This document shows, piece after piece, positions 54,240-62,424 of a stretch of 64,000 nucleotides of DNA (positions within the stretch are counted from its first letter, which is position 1; each line of letters begins with the position of its first letter). The translations under genes were made by a program, and so were the position numbers. Source of the stretch: Thermohalobaculum sp964576075 (GTDB lineage: Bacteria > Pseudomonadota > Alphaproteobacteria > Rhodobacterales > Rhodobacteraceae); the NCBI GenBank assembly GCA_964576075.1, contig CAZNTX010000002.1, positions 1 to 64,000 of the forward strand, read 5' to 3'. The notes below the pieces were generated by a model. That model ran no database searches. It was not told the origin of the DNA and was given only the letters and a program-made list of their open reading frames with translations.

Positions 54240-55784
54240 ATGGCGATCATCACCGCGGCGACGGCGGCCACCGGCTTCGTCGACATGCTCGACATCGTCG
54301 ATTTCGGCATCACCCGCGGCTCGGAGGCGGACACCACCCGCCGCCTCGAGCGGCTCTCCGAGGCGATCGACGGGCTCGAGATCCGCGTCGACCAGCTCGG
54401 CGACCAGGTGTTCCAGAGCGCCGTCGCGCGCGTCGACGCCGCCCGCGCGCTGCTCGCCAACTACGCCCCCGGCGACCCGGCCTCCGAGGCCGAGACCATC
54501 GTCGCCACCATCACCCGAGCGGTGACCGACGTGCTGCGCCAGGCCGATGTGGTGATGGCCGAGGGGATAAGCTTCGACCGCCTCGTCAGCACCGTGAACG
54601 CCGTCAACTACGCGATCCAGACCCGCATGCTCGTCGCCGCCTCCATCGAGGACGGCGCGCTCGGGTCGGTCGGCCTGCGCGGCGAGGTGGAGCGGGCGGC
54701 CGCCCTGATCCGCGAGGCGGCCACCCTCCGCATGGACCCCGCGATCCGCGCCGAGATCGAGGCCGAGACCGAGGAGCGCTCCGAGGGCGGCTTTCTCGGC
54801 CTCTTCGAGACGGACTACATCCGCTACACCATGACGAGCGGCGTCTCCGGCTACGAGATCACCCAGGAATGGGAGAAGGACGTCTTCCAGGCGACCGCGA
54901 TCCTCGAGGAGGTGCTCGTCGATTGGCCCGACGAGATCGCCGAGAACGACCTGCGCGCCGTCGAGACCCCCGCGCTCGTCACCCTCGCGGACGAAATGGA
55001 CCGGATCGCCCTCGGCGTGGACAGCGTGGGCACGGCGGGGGCGGATGCGCTCTCGGGCACCTCGGGCAACGATTATCTGCGCGCCGATGGCGGCGCCGAC
55101 AGCCTCGACGGGGGCGCGGGCAACGATGCGCTCTCGGGCGGGGCGGGCCGCGACACGCTCGAAGGCGGGGACGGCGACGACCAGCTCCAGGGCGGGCCGG
55201 GCGACGACGTGCTCGAAGGCGGCGACGGGCGGGACATCGCCCGCTATCCGGGCCTCGCGGCGGAGTATGAGGTCACGGGCGATTGGGCGGGGGCCACCGT
55301 CGCCGGCCCGGAGGGGCGCGACCGGCTCGAGGGGATCGAGGCCCTCGTGTTCGACGACACCCAGATCCTCCTCGCGCGCGATCTCACCCTCGAGGAGCGC
55401 GTCGCCCTCGCCTACGAGGCCGGGCTCGACCGCGACGGCGACATCGACCCCCCGGGCCTCAATTTCTGGATCGACCGGCGCGAAGGCGGCCTCGGCGAGC
55501 GCGACATGGCCTTCGCCTTCCTCGAAAGCGACGAGTTCACGGACAAGTTCGGCGACTATCGCGCCGTCTCCGACGAGGGCCTCGTGCGCCAACTCTATCG
55601 CAACGTGCTCGAGCGCGACGGCGAGGAGGCGGGCGTCGCGTTCTGGACTGCGGCGCTCGCCGCGCCGGGTTTCGACGAGGCCGACCTGCTGATCTCCTTC
55701 TCGCTCAGCACGGAGAACGTCTTCGGCGCGCCCTTCATCGACGATCTGACGGAGATCGCGCCGGGGGAGTGGGACTTCGCCTGA
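54240..55784 (+). CDS. RTX calcium-binding protein with DUF4214 domain
   Basis: The 514 aa product begins MAIITAATAATGFVD. Residues 1-260 are helical. About six RTX nonapeptide repeats lie at 266-334 (units such as GGAGNDALS and GGDGDDQLQ), binding calcium outside the cell. A DUF4214 domain occupies about 380-495 (ERVALAYEAGLDRDGD, then FLESDEFTDKFGDY and VRQLYRNVLERDGEEAG). RTX proteins are normally exported by type I secretion through an uncleaved C-terminal signal. No type I secretion genes are in the window. DUF4214 is common in surface-layer or matrix-associated RTX proteins of alphaproteobacteria. Confidence 0.85.
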   Translation: MAIITAATAATGFVDMLDIVDFGITRGSEADTTRRLERLSEAIDGLEIRVDQLGDQVFQSAVARVDAARALLANYAPGDPASEAETIVATITRAVTDVLRQADVVMAEGISFDRLVSTVNAVNYAIQTRMLVAASIEDGALGSVGLRGEVERAAALIREAATLRMDPAIRAEIEAETEERSEGGFLGLFETDYIRYTMTSGVSGYEITQEWEKDVFQATAILEEVLVDWPDEIAENDLRAVETPALVTLADEMDRIALGVDSVGTAGADALSGTSGNDYLRADGGADSLDGGAGNDALSGGAGRDTLEGGDGDDQLQGGPGDDVLEGGDGRDIARYPGLAAEYEVTGDWAGATVAGPEGRDRLEGIEALVFDDTQILLARDLTLEERVALAYEAGLDRDGDIDPPGLNFWIDRREGGLGERDMAFAFLESDEFTDKFGDYRAVSDEGLVRQLYRNVLERDGEEAGVAFWTAALAAPGFDEADLLISFSLSTENVFGAPFIDDLTEIAPGEWDFA

Positions 55785-55849
55785 CCGCCGCCGAGCGGTC
55801 GGAAGGTAGGCCCGCCTCCCTACCGGCAGAGAAACGTCGCGCGGGCCCC

Positions 55850-56524
55850 TCAGTCGTCGCCCGGCACGCCGTAGCTCGGCGCCTCGTCCGGGGCGAGGGC
55901 GCGGGTGACATAGGCCTCGAGCTGCGGGGCATAGAGGCGCCAGAGATCCTCGAGGGCGGCGATGGGGCAGTCCTCCGTCCAGTCCACGCGGAGATCGGCG
56001 ACCGGCCAGGGCACCTCGCGCACGAGGAGGAGCCCCGCCGAATGCACCGGCCCCGCCTCACCCCCCGCCGCGAGCCCCGCCCGCATCGCCCCCAGCAGGC
56101 GGTCGCCGAGCGGGCCCTCGGAGGCGCCGAAGGCCGCGACCATGGCCTCGGGCACGCCGGGATCGGCGAGCAGGTTTCCGCCGCAGGCCACGTTCTCGCC
56201 CCGCGCCTCGGCCCAGACGCCGAGCGCCTTCGGCCCGGAATGGACGGCGCTCCGCCCCGCGGCGTCGACGGCGAGCACTTGGCGGAAGGCCATATGCCCC
56301 CCCGTCGCGGCGAGGATCGCGACGGCCTCCGGCGCGCTCGCCCCGAGCCCCATCAGGTCGAGCGCCCGGGACCCGAGGCGCGGATCGGTCACGTTCTGGC
56401 TCGCCACCGCGCCGACGGCCGCACGGGCATAGGCGCAGCGCGCGGCGACGGCGGGGGAGGAGGAGGAGACGGCGACGCCGAACATCCCCGTCTCGGCGCA
56501 GCGGGCGACGATCGAGAAGGTCAT
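55850..56524 (-). CDS. DUF1028 family protein
   Basis: The 224 aa product matches DUF1028 (Ntn-hydrolase-like fold): start TFSIVARCAETGMFGVAVSS, then QNVTDPRLGSRALDLM and GVWAEARGENVACGGNLLAD. These small cytoplasmic proteins often lie beside RidA or peptidase genes. Here the start is one base after the stop of a RidA-family gene. Activity is unproven; some have been proposed to be peptidases or amidases. Confidence 0.85.
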   Translation of the reverse strand: MTFSIVARCAETGMFGVAVSSSSPAVAARCAYARAAVGAVASQNVTDPRLGSRALDLMGLGASAPEAVAILAATGGHMAFRQVLAVDAAGRSAVHSGPKALGVWAEARGENVACGGNLLADPGVPEAMVAAFGASEGPLGDRLLGAMRAGLAAGGEAGPVHSAGLLLVREVPWPVADLRVDWTEDCPIAALEDLWRLYAPQLEAYVTRALAPDEAPSYGVPGDD

Positions 56525-56525
56525 C

Positions 56526-56948
56526 TCAGGCCTCGTCCGGGATCACGGCGGTCGCGTCGATCTCGACGAGCCATTCCGGGCGGGCGAGGGCGGTGACGAC
56601 GAGCCCGGTGCAGACCGGATGCACCCCGCGGATATGCGCCCCCATCTCGCGATAGACCGCCTCGCGATGGCGCACATCGGTGAGGTAGACGACGAGCTTG
56701 ACGAGATGCTCCATGCCCCCGCCCGCCTCCTCGAGGAGCTGTCGGATGTTCTCCATCGCCTTGCGGGTCTGCTCGGCGGGGTCGTGGCTGTCGATCGAGC
56801 GCCCGCCGTCGAGCTCCTGGGGACACTGGCCGCGGAGCCAGACCGTGCGCCCGCCGCGGGTGACGACGGCCTGGGCGAGGTCGTTGTCGAGGCGCTGCTC
56901 CGGATAGGTGTCGCGGGTGTTGAAGGGGCGGATGCGGCGGTGGGCCAT
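56526..56948 (-). CDS. RidA-family protein lacking the catalytic arginine
   Basis: The 140 aa product has the YjgF/YER057c/RidA fold (RKAMENIRQLLEEAGGGMEH, then KLVVYLTDVRHREAVYREMG, ending WLVEIDATAV). The Arg that salt-bridges imine substrates in RidA lies in a P-x-R-S motif; here the matching residues read HPVCTG, with Cys113 in its place. It therefore belongs to a Rid subgroup that probably does not deaminate enamines. It is the middle gene of the flavoprotein-Rid-DUF1028 operon. Confidence 0.85.
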   Translation of the reverse strand: MAHRRIRPFNTRDTYPEQRLDNDLAQAVVTRGGRTVWLRGQCPQELDGGRSIDSHDPAEQTRKAMENIRQLLEEAGGGMEHLVKLVVYLTDVRHREAVYREMGAHIRGVHPVCTGLVVTALARPEWLVEIDATAVIPDEA

Positions 56949-56966
56949 GGGGCGCTCCGGTGGGGC

Positions 56967-58226
56967 TCAGAGGGGGGCGGCGGGGCGGTGGGCCATATAG
57001 GCGCGCTGGATCGCGATCTGGTCGGCGATGTGGCTGGCATCGTGCCAGACGCCCCAGAGAAAGGCCGAGCCGAGCCGCGAGAGCCAGGGCAGGCCGAGGA
57101 AATAGACGCCGGGCTCGCTCGAGACGCCGCGGCTATGGCGGGGGCGGCCCTGGCTGTCGAAGGCGTCGACCTGGAGCCAGCCGAAGTCGAGCGCGTAGCC
57201 CGTCGCCCAGACGATGGCGCCGATGCCGGCCTCGGCGAGGTCGAGCGCCAGGATCGGGTCGGCGACGCAGGGCGGATCGGGGGGGATCTCCCGGGCCTCG
57301 GGCTCCTCCGGCAGGTCGAGGCCGGTGCGCGCGACCCAGGCATCGGCCTCGTCGAGCAGGGCGAGGAGGTCGGCGTCGCCCTCCGCGAGGCTGCGCGCGA
57401 GATCGGGGGCGACGCGCAGGGTGCCGTTCTCGAAGCCCTCGGTGCGGCCGAGGAGGGTCATGCCGCGGGCGGCGAAGGCGCGGAAATCGACGTTGCGCCC
57501 GCCATGGGCGCCGCTGACGGCGATGGTGAGATGCTCGGTGCCGGGGGCGCGCGCCGGCGCGTCCCATTTGCCGAGGACGCCGAGCCACCAGACATAGTCA
57601 CGCCCGCGATAGCGCCGGGGCGGGCGGCGATGCGGGCCGACGGAGAGATAGACGCGCCGCCCGGCCTCGAGCAGCTCGTCGGCGATCTGCGCGCCGGAGG
57701 AGCCGGAGCCGACCACGAGGACCGCGCCCTCCGGGAGCCCGGCCGGGTTGCGATAGGCGCTCGAATGGATCTGGAAGACGCCGGCCGTCTCGGGGACGAG
57801 GGGCGGGATCGCCGGGCGCTGGAAGGGGCCGGTGGCGGCGACGACGCGCTCGGCCTCGATCGGGCCCTCGGAGGTCTCGACGCGAAAGCCCGGCCGGCCC
57901 TCGAGACGGCGCACGCGCCTCACCTCGACGCCGCAGCGGATCGGGGCGGCGACGCGCTCGGCGAAGGCGGCGATGTAGTCGGCGACGGCGTCTTTCGTGG
58001 GGAACGCGTCCGGATCGGTCTCGGGGAAGGCCATCTCGGGGAAGCGGTCGTGCCAGGCGGGGCCGTTGGCGACGAGGTTGTCCCAGCGCTCCGAGCGCCA
58101 GCGTTCGGCGATGCGGTGGCGTTCGAGCACGAGATGGGGGATGGCGCGGCGGGAGAGATGGGCGCTCATCGCCACCCCCGCCTGCCCGGCGCCGACCACG
58201 AGCGTGTCCACCCTTTCGATCGTCAT
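56967..58226 (-). CDS. FAD/NADPH-dependent flavoprotein monooxygenase-like
   Basis: The 419 aa product has FAD motif LVVGAGQAGVAMSAHLSRR near the N-terminus, an NADPH motif AVLVVGSGSSGAQIADELLE in the middle, and the flavin-monooxygenase ATGY motif in VWATGYALDFGWL. It resembles flavin-containing monooxygenases and CzcO-like oxidoreductases. It is the first gene of an operon with a RidA-like and a DUF1028 gene, which suggests oxidation of an amine or amide. The start is the ATG at 58226; the long upstream frame is Arg/Pro-rich and not coding. Confidence 0.85.
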   Translation of the reverse strand: MTIERVDTLVVGAGQAGVAMSAHLSRRAIPHLVLERHRIAERWRSERWDNLVANGPAWHDRFPEMAFPETDPDAFPTKDAVADYIAAFAERVAAPIRCGVEVRRVRRLEGRPGFRVETSEGPIEAERVVAATGPFQRPAIPPLVPETAGVFQIHSSAYRNPAGLPEGAVLVVGSGSSGAQIADELLEAGRRVYLSVGPHRRPPRRYRGRDYVWWLGVLGKWDAPARAPGTEHLTIAVSGAHGGRNVDFRAFAARGMTLLGRTEGFENGTLRVAPDLARSLAEGDADLLALLDEADAWVARTGLDLPEEPEAREIPPDPPCVADPILALDLAEAGIGAIVWATGYALDFGWLQVDAFDSQGRPRHSRGVSSEPGVYFLGLPWLSRLGSAFLWGVWHDASHIADQIAIQRAYMAHRPAAPL

Positions 58227-59760
58227 GCCAATCCCCCGCTCCGCCGTCGCAGACCATACTCGCCGGGCGGGGCGGCGAGGTAAAGCCCGCCGGCCGGCAG
58301 GGCGCGAGGGCGCGGCGCGCGCCCGACCCGGCGGGGCCGGGGGCCCCGCCGGGCGCCCGCCCGCCGTCCCTCGCGCGGCGGGGCGAGCTTGCGGCGAACC
58401 CCTGCCCGGTTGGAGGGGAACCCCCGCGCGTCCGACGCGGCGAGGCTGCTCGGGGAGGAGGCGCCATGGGCCGGATCGTCGCCGGTCAGGACCTGGCGCG
58501 CGGCCCGTTCGAGACGCGCCCGCTCGGGCTCGGCGGCGCCTCGACCGCCATCCGCCCCGAGGCCCAAGTCCGGCGCGCGCGGGGGCCGCACGGCGCCGCG
58601 CGGCATCGCCGAGCCGGACGGGGAGGTGCAGCGGTTTCATGGCGAGGGGCGCGACTTCACCGTGTTCTGCGCGGCGCTTGCCCCATCGATCTCGTCCATC
58701 TGCGAGGCGGAGCGGCGGCGTCGGAGGGGAGCGACACCGGCGCCTCCGGCCGCCCGGTCCCCTCGGGCGCGACTGGAAGAGCCACGGGTGGCCCGGTGAT
58801 AGCGAAAACGCCCCGATGATGATCCGCCTGCTCGACGCGGGACAGGCGGGTTTCGCCGCCGAGGGGCTGGCGCCGCGCAAGCTCAGGGGGCGAGGGGATC
58901 GGGGGCGCCGGGCGCTGCCGGCGAGGCGGGACGTCGTCGCGCGGGGCGGCGCCCGGTGCGACCCGGCAAAGACGCCGGCGCGACAGCCGGCGCAGCACCG
59001 GAGGAGACCGTCGACGACCGAGATCGCCGTTCGGGCGATGGCCCGACGGGCGCGTCTGGCCTCCGGCGCGAGGGCCGCGGCGGCGCCCGGCAAGGGCGGC
59101 GGCGTCGTCGCCCGGGCGGCGGAGGCTCGGGCTAGGGAGACCGAGGCGCTCGCGCCCGCCACGCAGGCGGCGCCGATCCCAACGGCGCTGAATCCCCCGG
59201 ACCGCCCCATCCCGGACCGATGCGGCGCGGTCTCGCGCGAGGCGCAGGGCGACCCGGCGGCCGGCCCACGCGGAGCGGCCCGCGGCGGGTGAGGCCGACC
59301 GTGTCCGGCGCGTCGACCGGCGGTGATTTGGACGAACGCGGCGGCAGAGATCGCCTGCGAAGATCTCGTTTCGGCATGGTGCCGGTGCCGACCGGCTTCG
59401 GCCGCCCCTGCGCCTCGGAGTGCCCGGCGAGGAGGTCGGCGGGGCGACGCCGGCATTCGTGGCGCGCGGTGGGCGGTGCGCGGTCGCATCGGCATCGGAG
59501 GCCTCCGGCAGCCGGCGCCGGCCCGTCGCAGGTCGGCGCCGCAAAAGCATCGCCCGGTCTCGGCTCGGATCCAGGCCCCGCCGCTCGGCAGACGGTCGCC
59601 GCGGATGTCGGTCATGCGGCCGATCTCCCGGAGGGGCGTGCGCCATCGCCGACGAGCCCCCCGGACCGGGACGGGAATTCTCGACGCCCTGTGTCGAAAT
59701 CGCGCAAGGCCCCGCGCCGCGCCTGCCTTAGGCTCGCGAGGACAGCGGGGAGGAGGGCGC
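58227..59760. other. 1.5 kb region without an intact gene; possible decayed gene at 58466-58900
   Basis: No complete gene is supported. Between 58466 and about 58900 on the plus strand, coding-like codon use moves through three frames: MGRIVAGQDLARGPFETRP, then EPDGEVQRFHGEGRDFTV, then ENAPMMIRLLDAGQAGFAA. This would fit a frameshifted remnant, but I cannot name the family. From 58900 to 59760 the sequence is GC-rich with only Arg/Pro-rich frames. Confidence 0.35.
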
Positions 59761-60159
59761 ATGACCGGGCGCAAGCAGGTGATCGGCGGGCCGCTCGAGA
59801 TCGGCGGGCGGGTGCTCAGCCTCTCACGGGCGGTCCGGGCGGGGGATTTCGTGTTCCTTACGGGGCAGATCCCCCTGCAGGACGGCAAGCCGATGACCGA
59901 GGGCGGCATCGAGGCGCAGACCCGCGCCGTGCTCGACGACATCCGCGCGAGCCTGCGTCTGGCCGGCTGCGAGCTCGGGGATGTGGTGAAGGCGATGGTC
60001 TGGCTGCGCGACCGGGCGGATTTCCCTGGCTTCAACGCGGTCTATGGCGAGTATTTCCCCTCCGAGCCGCCGACCCGCTCGGCCGTGGTGAGCGATCTGC
60101 TCGTCGATGTGCGCGTCGAGGTCGAGGTCGTCGCCTATCGCCCGGTGGCGGAGGGCTGA
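59761..60159 (+). CDS. RidA-family protein with the conserved arginine
   Basis: The 132 aa product has the RidA fold and keeps the active-site arginine in PPTRSAVVSDLL (Arg106). RidA hydrolyses reactive enamines/imines made by pyridoxal enzymes. GGGGAGGAGG precedes the ATG. It stands alone on the plus strand. The second, Arg-less Rid protein 3 kb away makes a useful contrast. Confidence 0.85.
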   Translation: MTGRKQVIGGPLEIGGRVLSLSRAVRAGDFVFLTGQIPLQDGKPMTEGGIEAQTRAVLDDIRASLRLAGCELGDVVKAMVWLRDRADFPGFNAVYGEYFPSEPPTRSAVVSDLLVDVRVEVEVVAYRPVAEG

Positions 60160-60677
60160 CGGGCGCGCGCGCCGGACGGGACGACCTAGGGCCTGACCGG
60201 GCCGGTGGGGGCGTCGCCGGTTGCGCTCGGGCACGGGCTCCGGCGCGCGGTGTGGCAGTCGACGATCCCTGCGCTGGCCGGGCGCGACCGGGTGCCGAGC
60301 CACGATCTTCCCCATCGGGGGGAGGGCCCGGCGCCGGAGGAGTCGGCGCGCCCCGCCGACTTCTTCCGCCAGGTCGATGGGCGCGCTCCAGCGCCAAGAG
60401 GCGTCGTGCGCTCACGGCGTCTTCGTCTGGTTTGTCTAATAGCGGCTGACAAGCGAACTCCTACAGCCGACCAAGCATAGATCGCCAGAGATCGCAATAC
60501 AGAGCCGTTTAGGCTGTCCGGTGCTTCCTCTCCTTTCAGAAGAAGCCAACGCCTCTCAGCGGCGTCCTCTGTGGATTTACGGGGCCTCTCTACTTTGGCG
60601 GACTGACATCGGCGCAACATTTAGCCAAATCCCTGCCGACAATCCCAGAATGGACACCAACAAAGCCTGCAGGCGTT
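60160..60677. other. Gap entering a lower-G+C island
   Basis: The first 260 bases are GC-rich and non-coding by eye. From about 60430 base composition drops sharply and stays low to about 61400. Part of this gap (60389-60477) is a copy of the 5' end of the lipoprotein gene. No complete gene is present. Confidence 0.5.
60389..60477 (-). repeat. Upstream copy of an 89-bp imperfect direct repeat (lipoprotein 5' end)
   Basis: This segment aligns without gaps to 61208-61296, exactly 819 bases away. The best-conserved core is GGCTGAC-x-GCGAACTCCTAC on the plus strand. The similarity continues through a GTG (60415) that matches the lipoprotein ATG and about nine codons (MSARRLLAL against MIARRLSTL). 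After that the sequence is unrelated, so this is a decapitated copy of the lipoprotein start region. Confidence 0.6.
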
Positions 60678-61234
60678 TTACGCCTTGTATTCGCAATTAT
60701 TTGTCATCTTCTGCAGCATAAGCTCGCCAACTGCCTCGGGTCCGTCGAAAACAATAATTTCTCCATCAATGTATTCTATCTCTGCTTTTTTAATCACAAT
60801 GCATCGAATGCTATGATTATACCAAACATTCTCCCAATACATTCTATTTTTGCGCCTGCTTTTTTATAAGGCCCTGTAGCGCGAAGCAATACTTCAGTTA
60901 TTCCGCCAATTCTGCTCGGCGCAACGTCGCCCACGCCGTTATAGGCGACAGCATAAAAACGCATATACTTTATAACATTTGGACTGATGTTCTCCACCTT
61001 CATTTCCACATCTACGCCGCCGGCAGAGTTTGGAGCCTTTACTGCCCGCGTTATGATGAGAATAGGTTTGCCGGCTGCGTAGGCAGCTTCGCGCTCTGCT
61101 CGCTCTTTCGCAAGGCGTTTCGTCTCACGCTCGTAAACAAGTTGCATAGCTCGTTCGCGCTCTGGATCGATTGCGGGGCCGCAGGCGGCGAGCGCGGCAC
61201 ACAAGGCAAGCGTGGATAGTCGGCGTGCGATCAT
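60678..61234 (-). pseudogene. Lipoprotein gene with an internal -1 frameshift
   Basis: From the ATG at 61234 the frame gives a 146 aa lipoprotein ending at a TGA (60796-60794): signal with lipobox LAAC (about residues 15-18), a helical charged stretch, then a beta domain (GGVDVEMKVENISPNVIKYM). GAGGA lies six bases before the ATG. After a run of six A at 60865-60860, the -1 frame continues WENVWYNHSIRCIVIKKAEI and then EYIDGEIIVFDGPEAVGEL to a TAA at 60680-60678. That ending is typical of small Rhodobacterales lipoproteins as I know them, so the intact product would be about 185 aa. Base composition is clearly lower in G+C than all neighbours. It may be a broken gene, a sequencing error, or slippage at A6. 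Confidence 0.65.
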
Positions 61235-61296
61235 AGCGTCCTCGTCTGGCGTGTATCGTTTCGGCTGACAGGCGAACTCCTACCGGCGAGCAAGGG
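61208..61296 (-). repeat. Second copy of the 89-bp direct repeat, covering the lipoprotein leader
   Basis: This copy contains the 5' leader and first nine codons of the lipoprotein gene. It matches 60389-60477 at a constant offset of 819 bases with about three quarters of positions identical. The conserved leader block may include the promoter or an element acting on the message. Confidence 0.6.
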
Positions 61297-61719
61297 CTAA
61301 CATGTGGGAAAGTCGCGAAAAAGCGTCCGGCACCTTCAGATATCGGCGACGCATGCTTCGGCACGCTTCCAGTAATCAGCTACGCATGGTCCGACATCCC
61401 AAAAAATCAGCGCAAAGATCCGGGGCGGTGCCCCTCCACACCACTTTGCGAAGCAGATCGCAGATGCAGGGGGCGTGGGCCTCCCGCTCTGCGGCGTGAT
61501 GGCGGGGCGCATGGCGTGGGACCGTGCCGAGCGGGTCGCCGCGCTCGCATTTCCCGACGGTGCAGGGCGCGATCTCCGAGGCGCGGGCGGCGGGGGAGCT
61601 TGCGGTCGCCCTCGGGGCTGCGATGGGCGGGGGGCCGCACCACCGGATCTGCGACGGCTATCCAGACCTCGCCGCCCTCGGGCGCGATGCGGACACCCCC
61701 GCGGGCGTCCGAGCCGTGC
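61297..61719. other. Gap between the lipoprotein and the cytochrome c gene
   Basis: The first 150 bases continue the lower-G+C island; beyond about 61460 the sequence is GC-rich again. Short frames exist on both strands, but none has a ribosome-binding site and coding-like codon use together. Confidence 0.45.
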
Positions 61720-62220
61720 TCACTTCGGCCAGATCGGGCTGTCCTCGGGCCAGCTCCGCAGCCGGCGGCGGGGCTCGACCGGGGCGACGGTCGCGCCGCC
61801 CTGGATCGCGCGGAGATATTTCGCTAGGGCGTAGATGCGCCCGGCGACCACGATCTCCGGGTCGGCGCCGAAGGGCCCGGCATAGCCCGGCGCGTCGGCG
61901 CGGAAGGCGCGGCCCCAGACCGGCATGTCCTCCCCGCCATGGCCCTCGACCTCGGCGCGCCCGTCGATGATACGCAGCACCCGCTCGAAGGGGAACGCTC
62001 CGCCGTTCCGCTCCGAGAGGGTGGTGAGATCGGGCGGCGCGACCTTGAGGAGCCCGGCCATCGCGCTCTCGCCGCGCCCGTCCGGCCCGTGGCAGACGGC
62101 GCAGGCTTGGCGATACTCCCAGGCCCCGCGGCCGACGATATCGCCCTCCGTCTGCGCCCCGGCCGCTCCGGCGAGGAGGAGCCCCGCCGCCGTCGCCAAC
62201 GCCGCTGGTCCGAGTCGCAT
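61720..62220 (-). CDS. Monohaem cytochrome c
   Basis: The 166 aa product has a signal peptide (residues 1-22, AGAQTEG), one haem motif CAVCH (about 40-44) in YRQACAVCHGPDGRGESAMA, and a distal Met probably in GGEDMPVWGRAF. It is a class I periplasmic electron carrier. It is divergent from the thioredoxin/DsbD-like gene, about 200 bases away, which could serve cytochrome or disulfide maturation. Confidence 0.9.
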   Translation of the reverse strand: MRLGPAALATAAGLLLAGAAGAQTEGDIVGRGAWEYRQACAVCHGPDGRGESAMAGLLKVAPPDLTTLSERNGGAFPFERVLRIIDGRAEVEGHGGEDMPVWGRAFRADAPGYAGPFGADPEIVVAGRIYALAKYLRAIQGGATVAPVEPRRRLRSWPEDSPIWPK

Positions 62221-62424
62221 CGCGCATCTCCCCTTGTCGCTGCGCCCGCGTCAGCCTCGCCCGGCAGCCTGCGGGACGCCTTGAGATGGGTCAATGGCGC
62301 CGGCGCCGCCCCGGCGCCCCGCGCGCCCGGCTTGACGAGGATCATTTCCGCCGCCGCCCGGCGGTGCTTTCCTCGGCCCGCCGGGAAATCCGGGGGGAGG
62401 CGGGCCAGCGACGGGGGACGGGGC

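Noticed and set aside
54024..55592. Upstream extension of the 1025 aa papain-like frame
   Set aside because: It is open only because of GC content, lies antisense to the RTX gene, and a good ribosome-binding site precedes the ATG at 54023.
60187..60480. Possible transposase fragment beside the low-G+C island
   Set aside because: No DDE or HNH motif or terminal inverted repeat could be identified. The only repeat found is the lipoprotein 5' copy.
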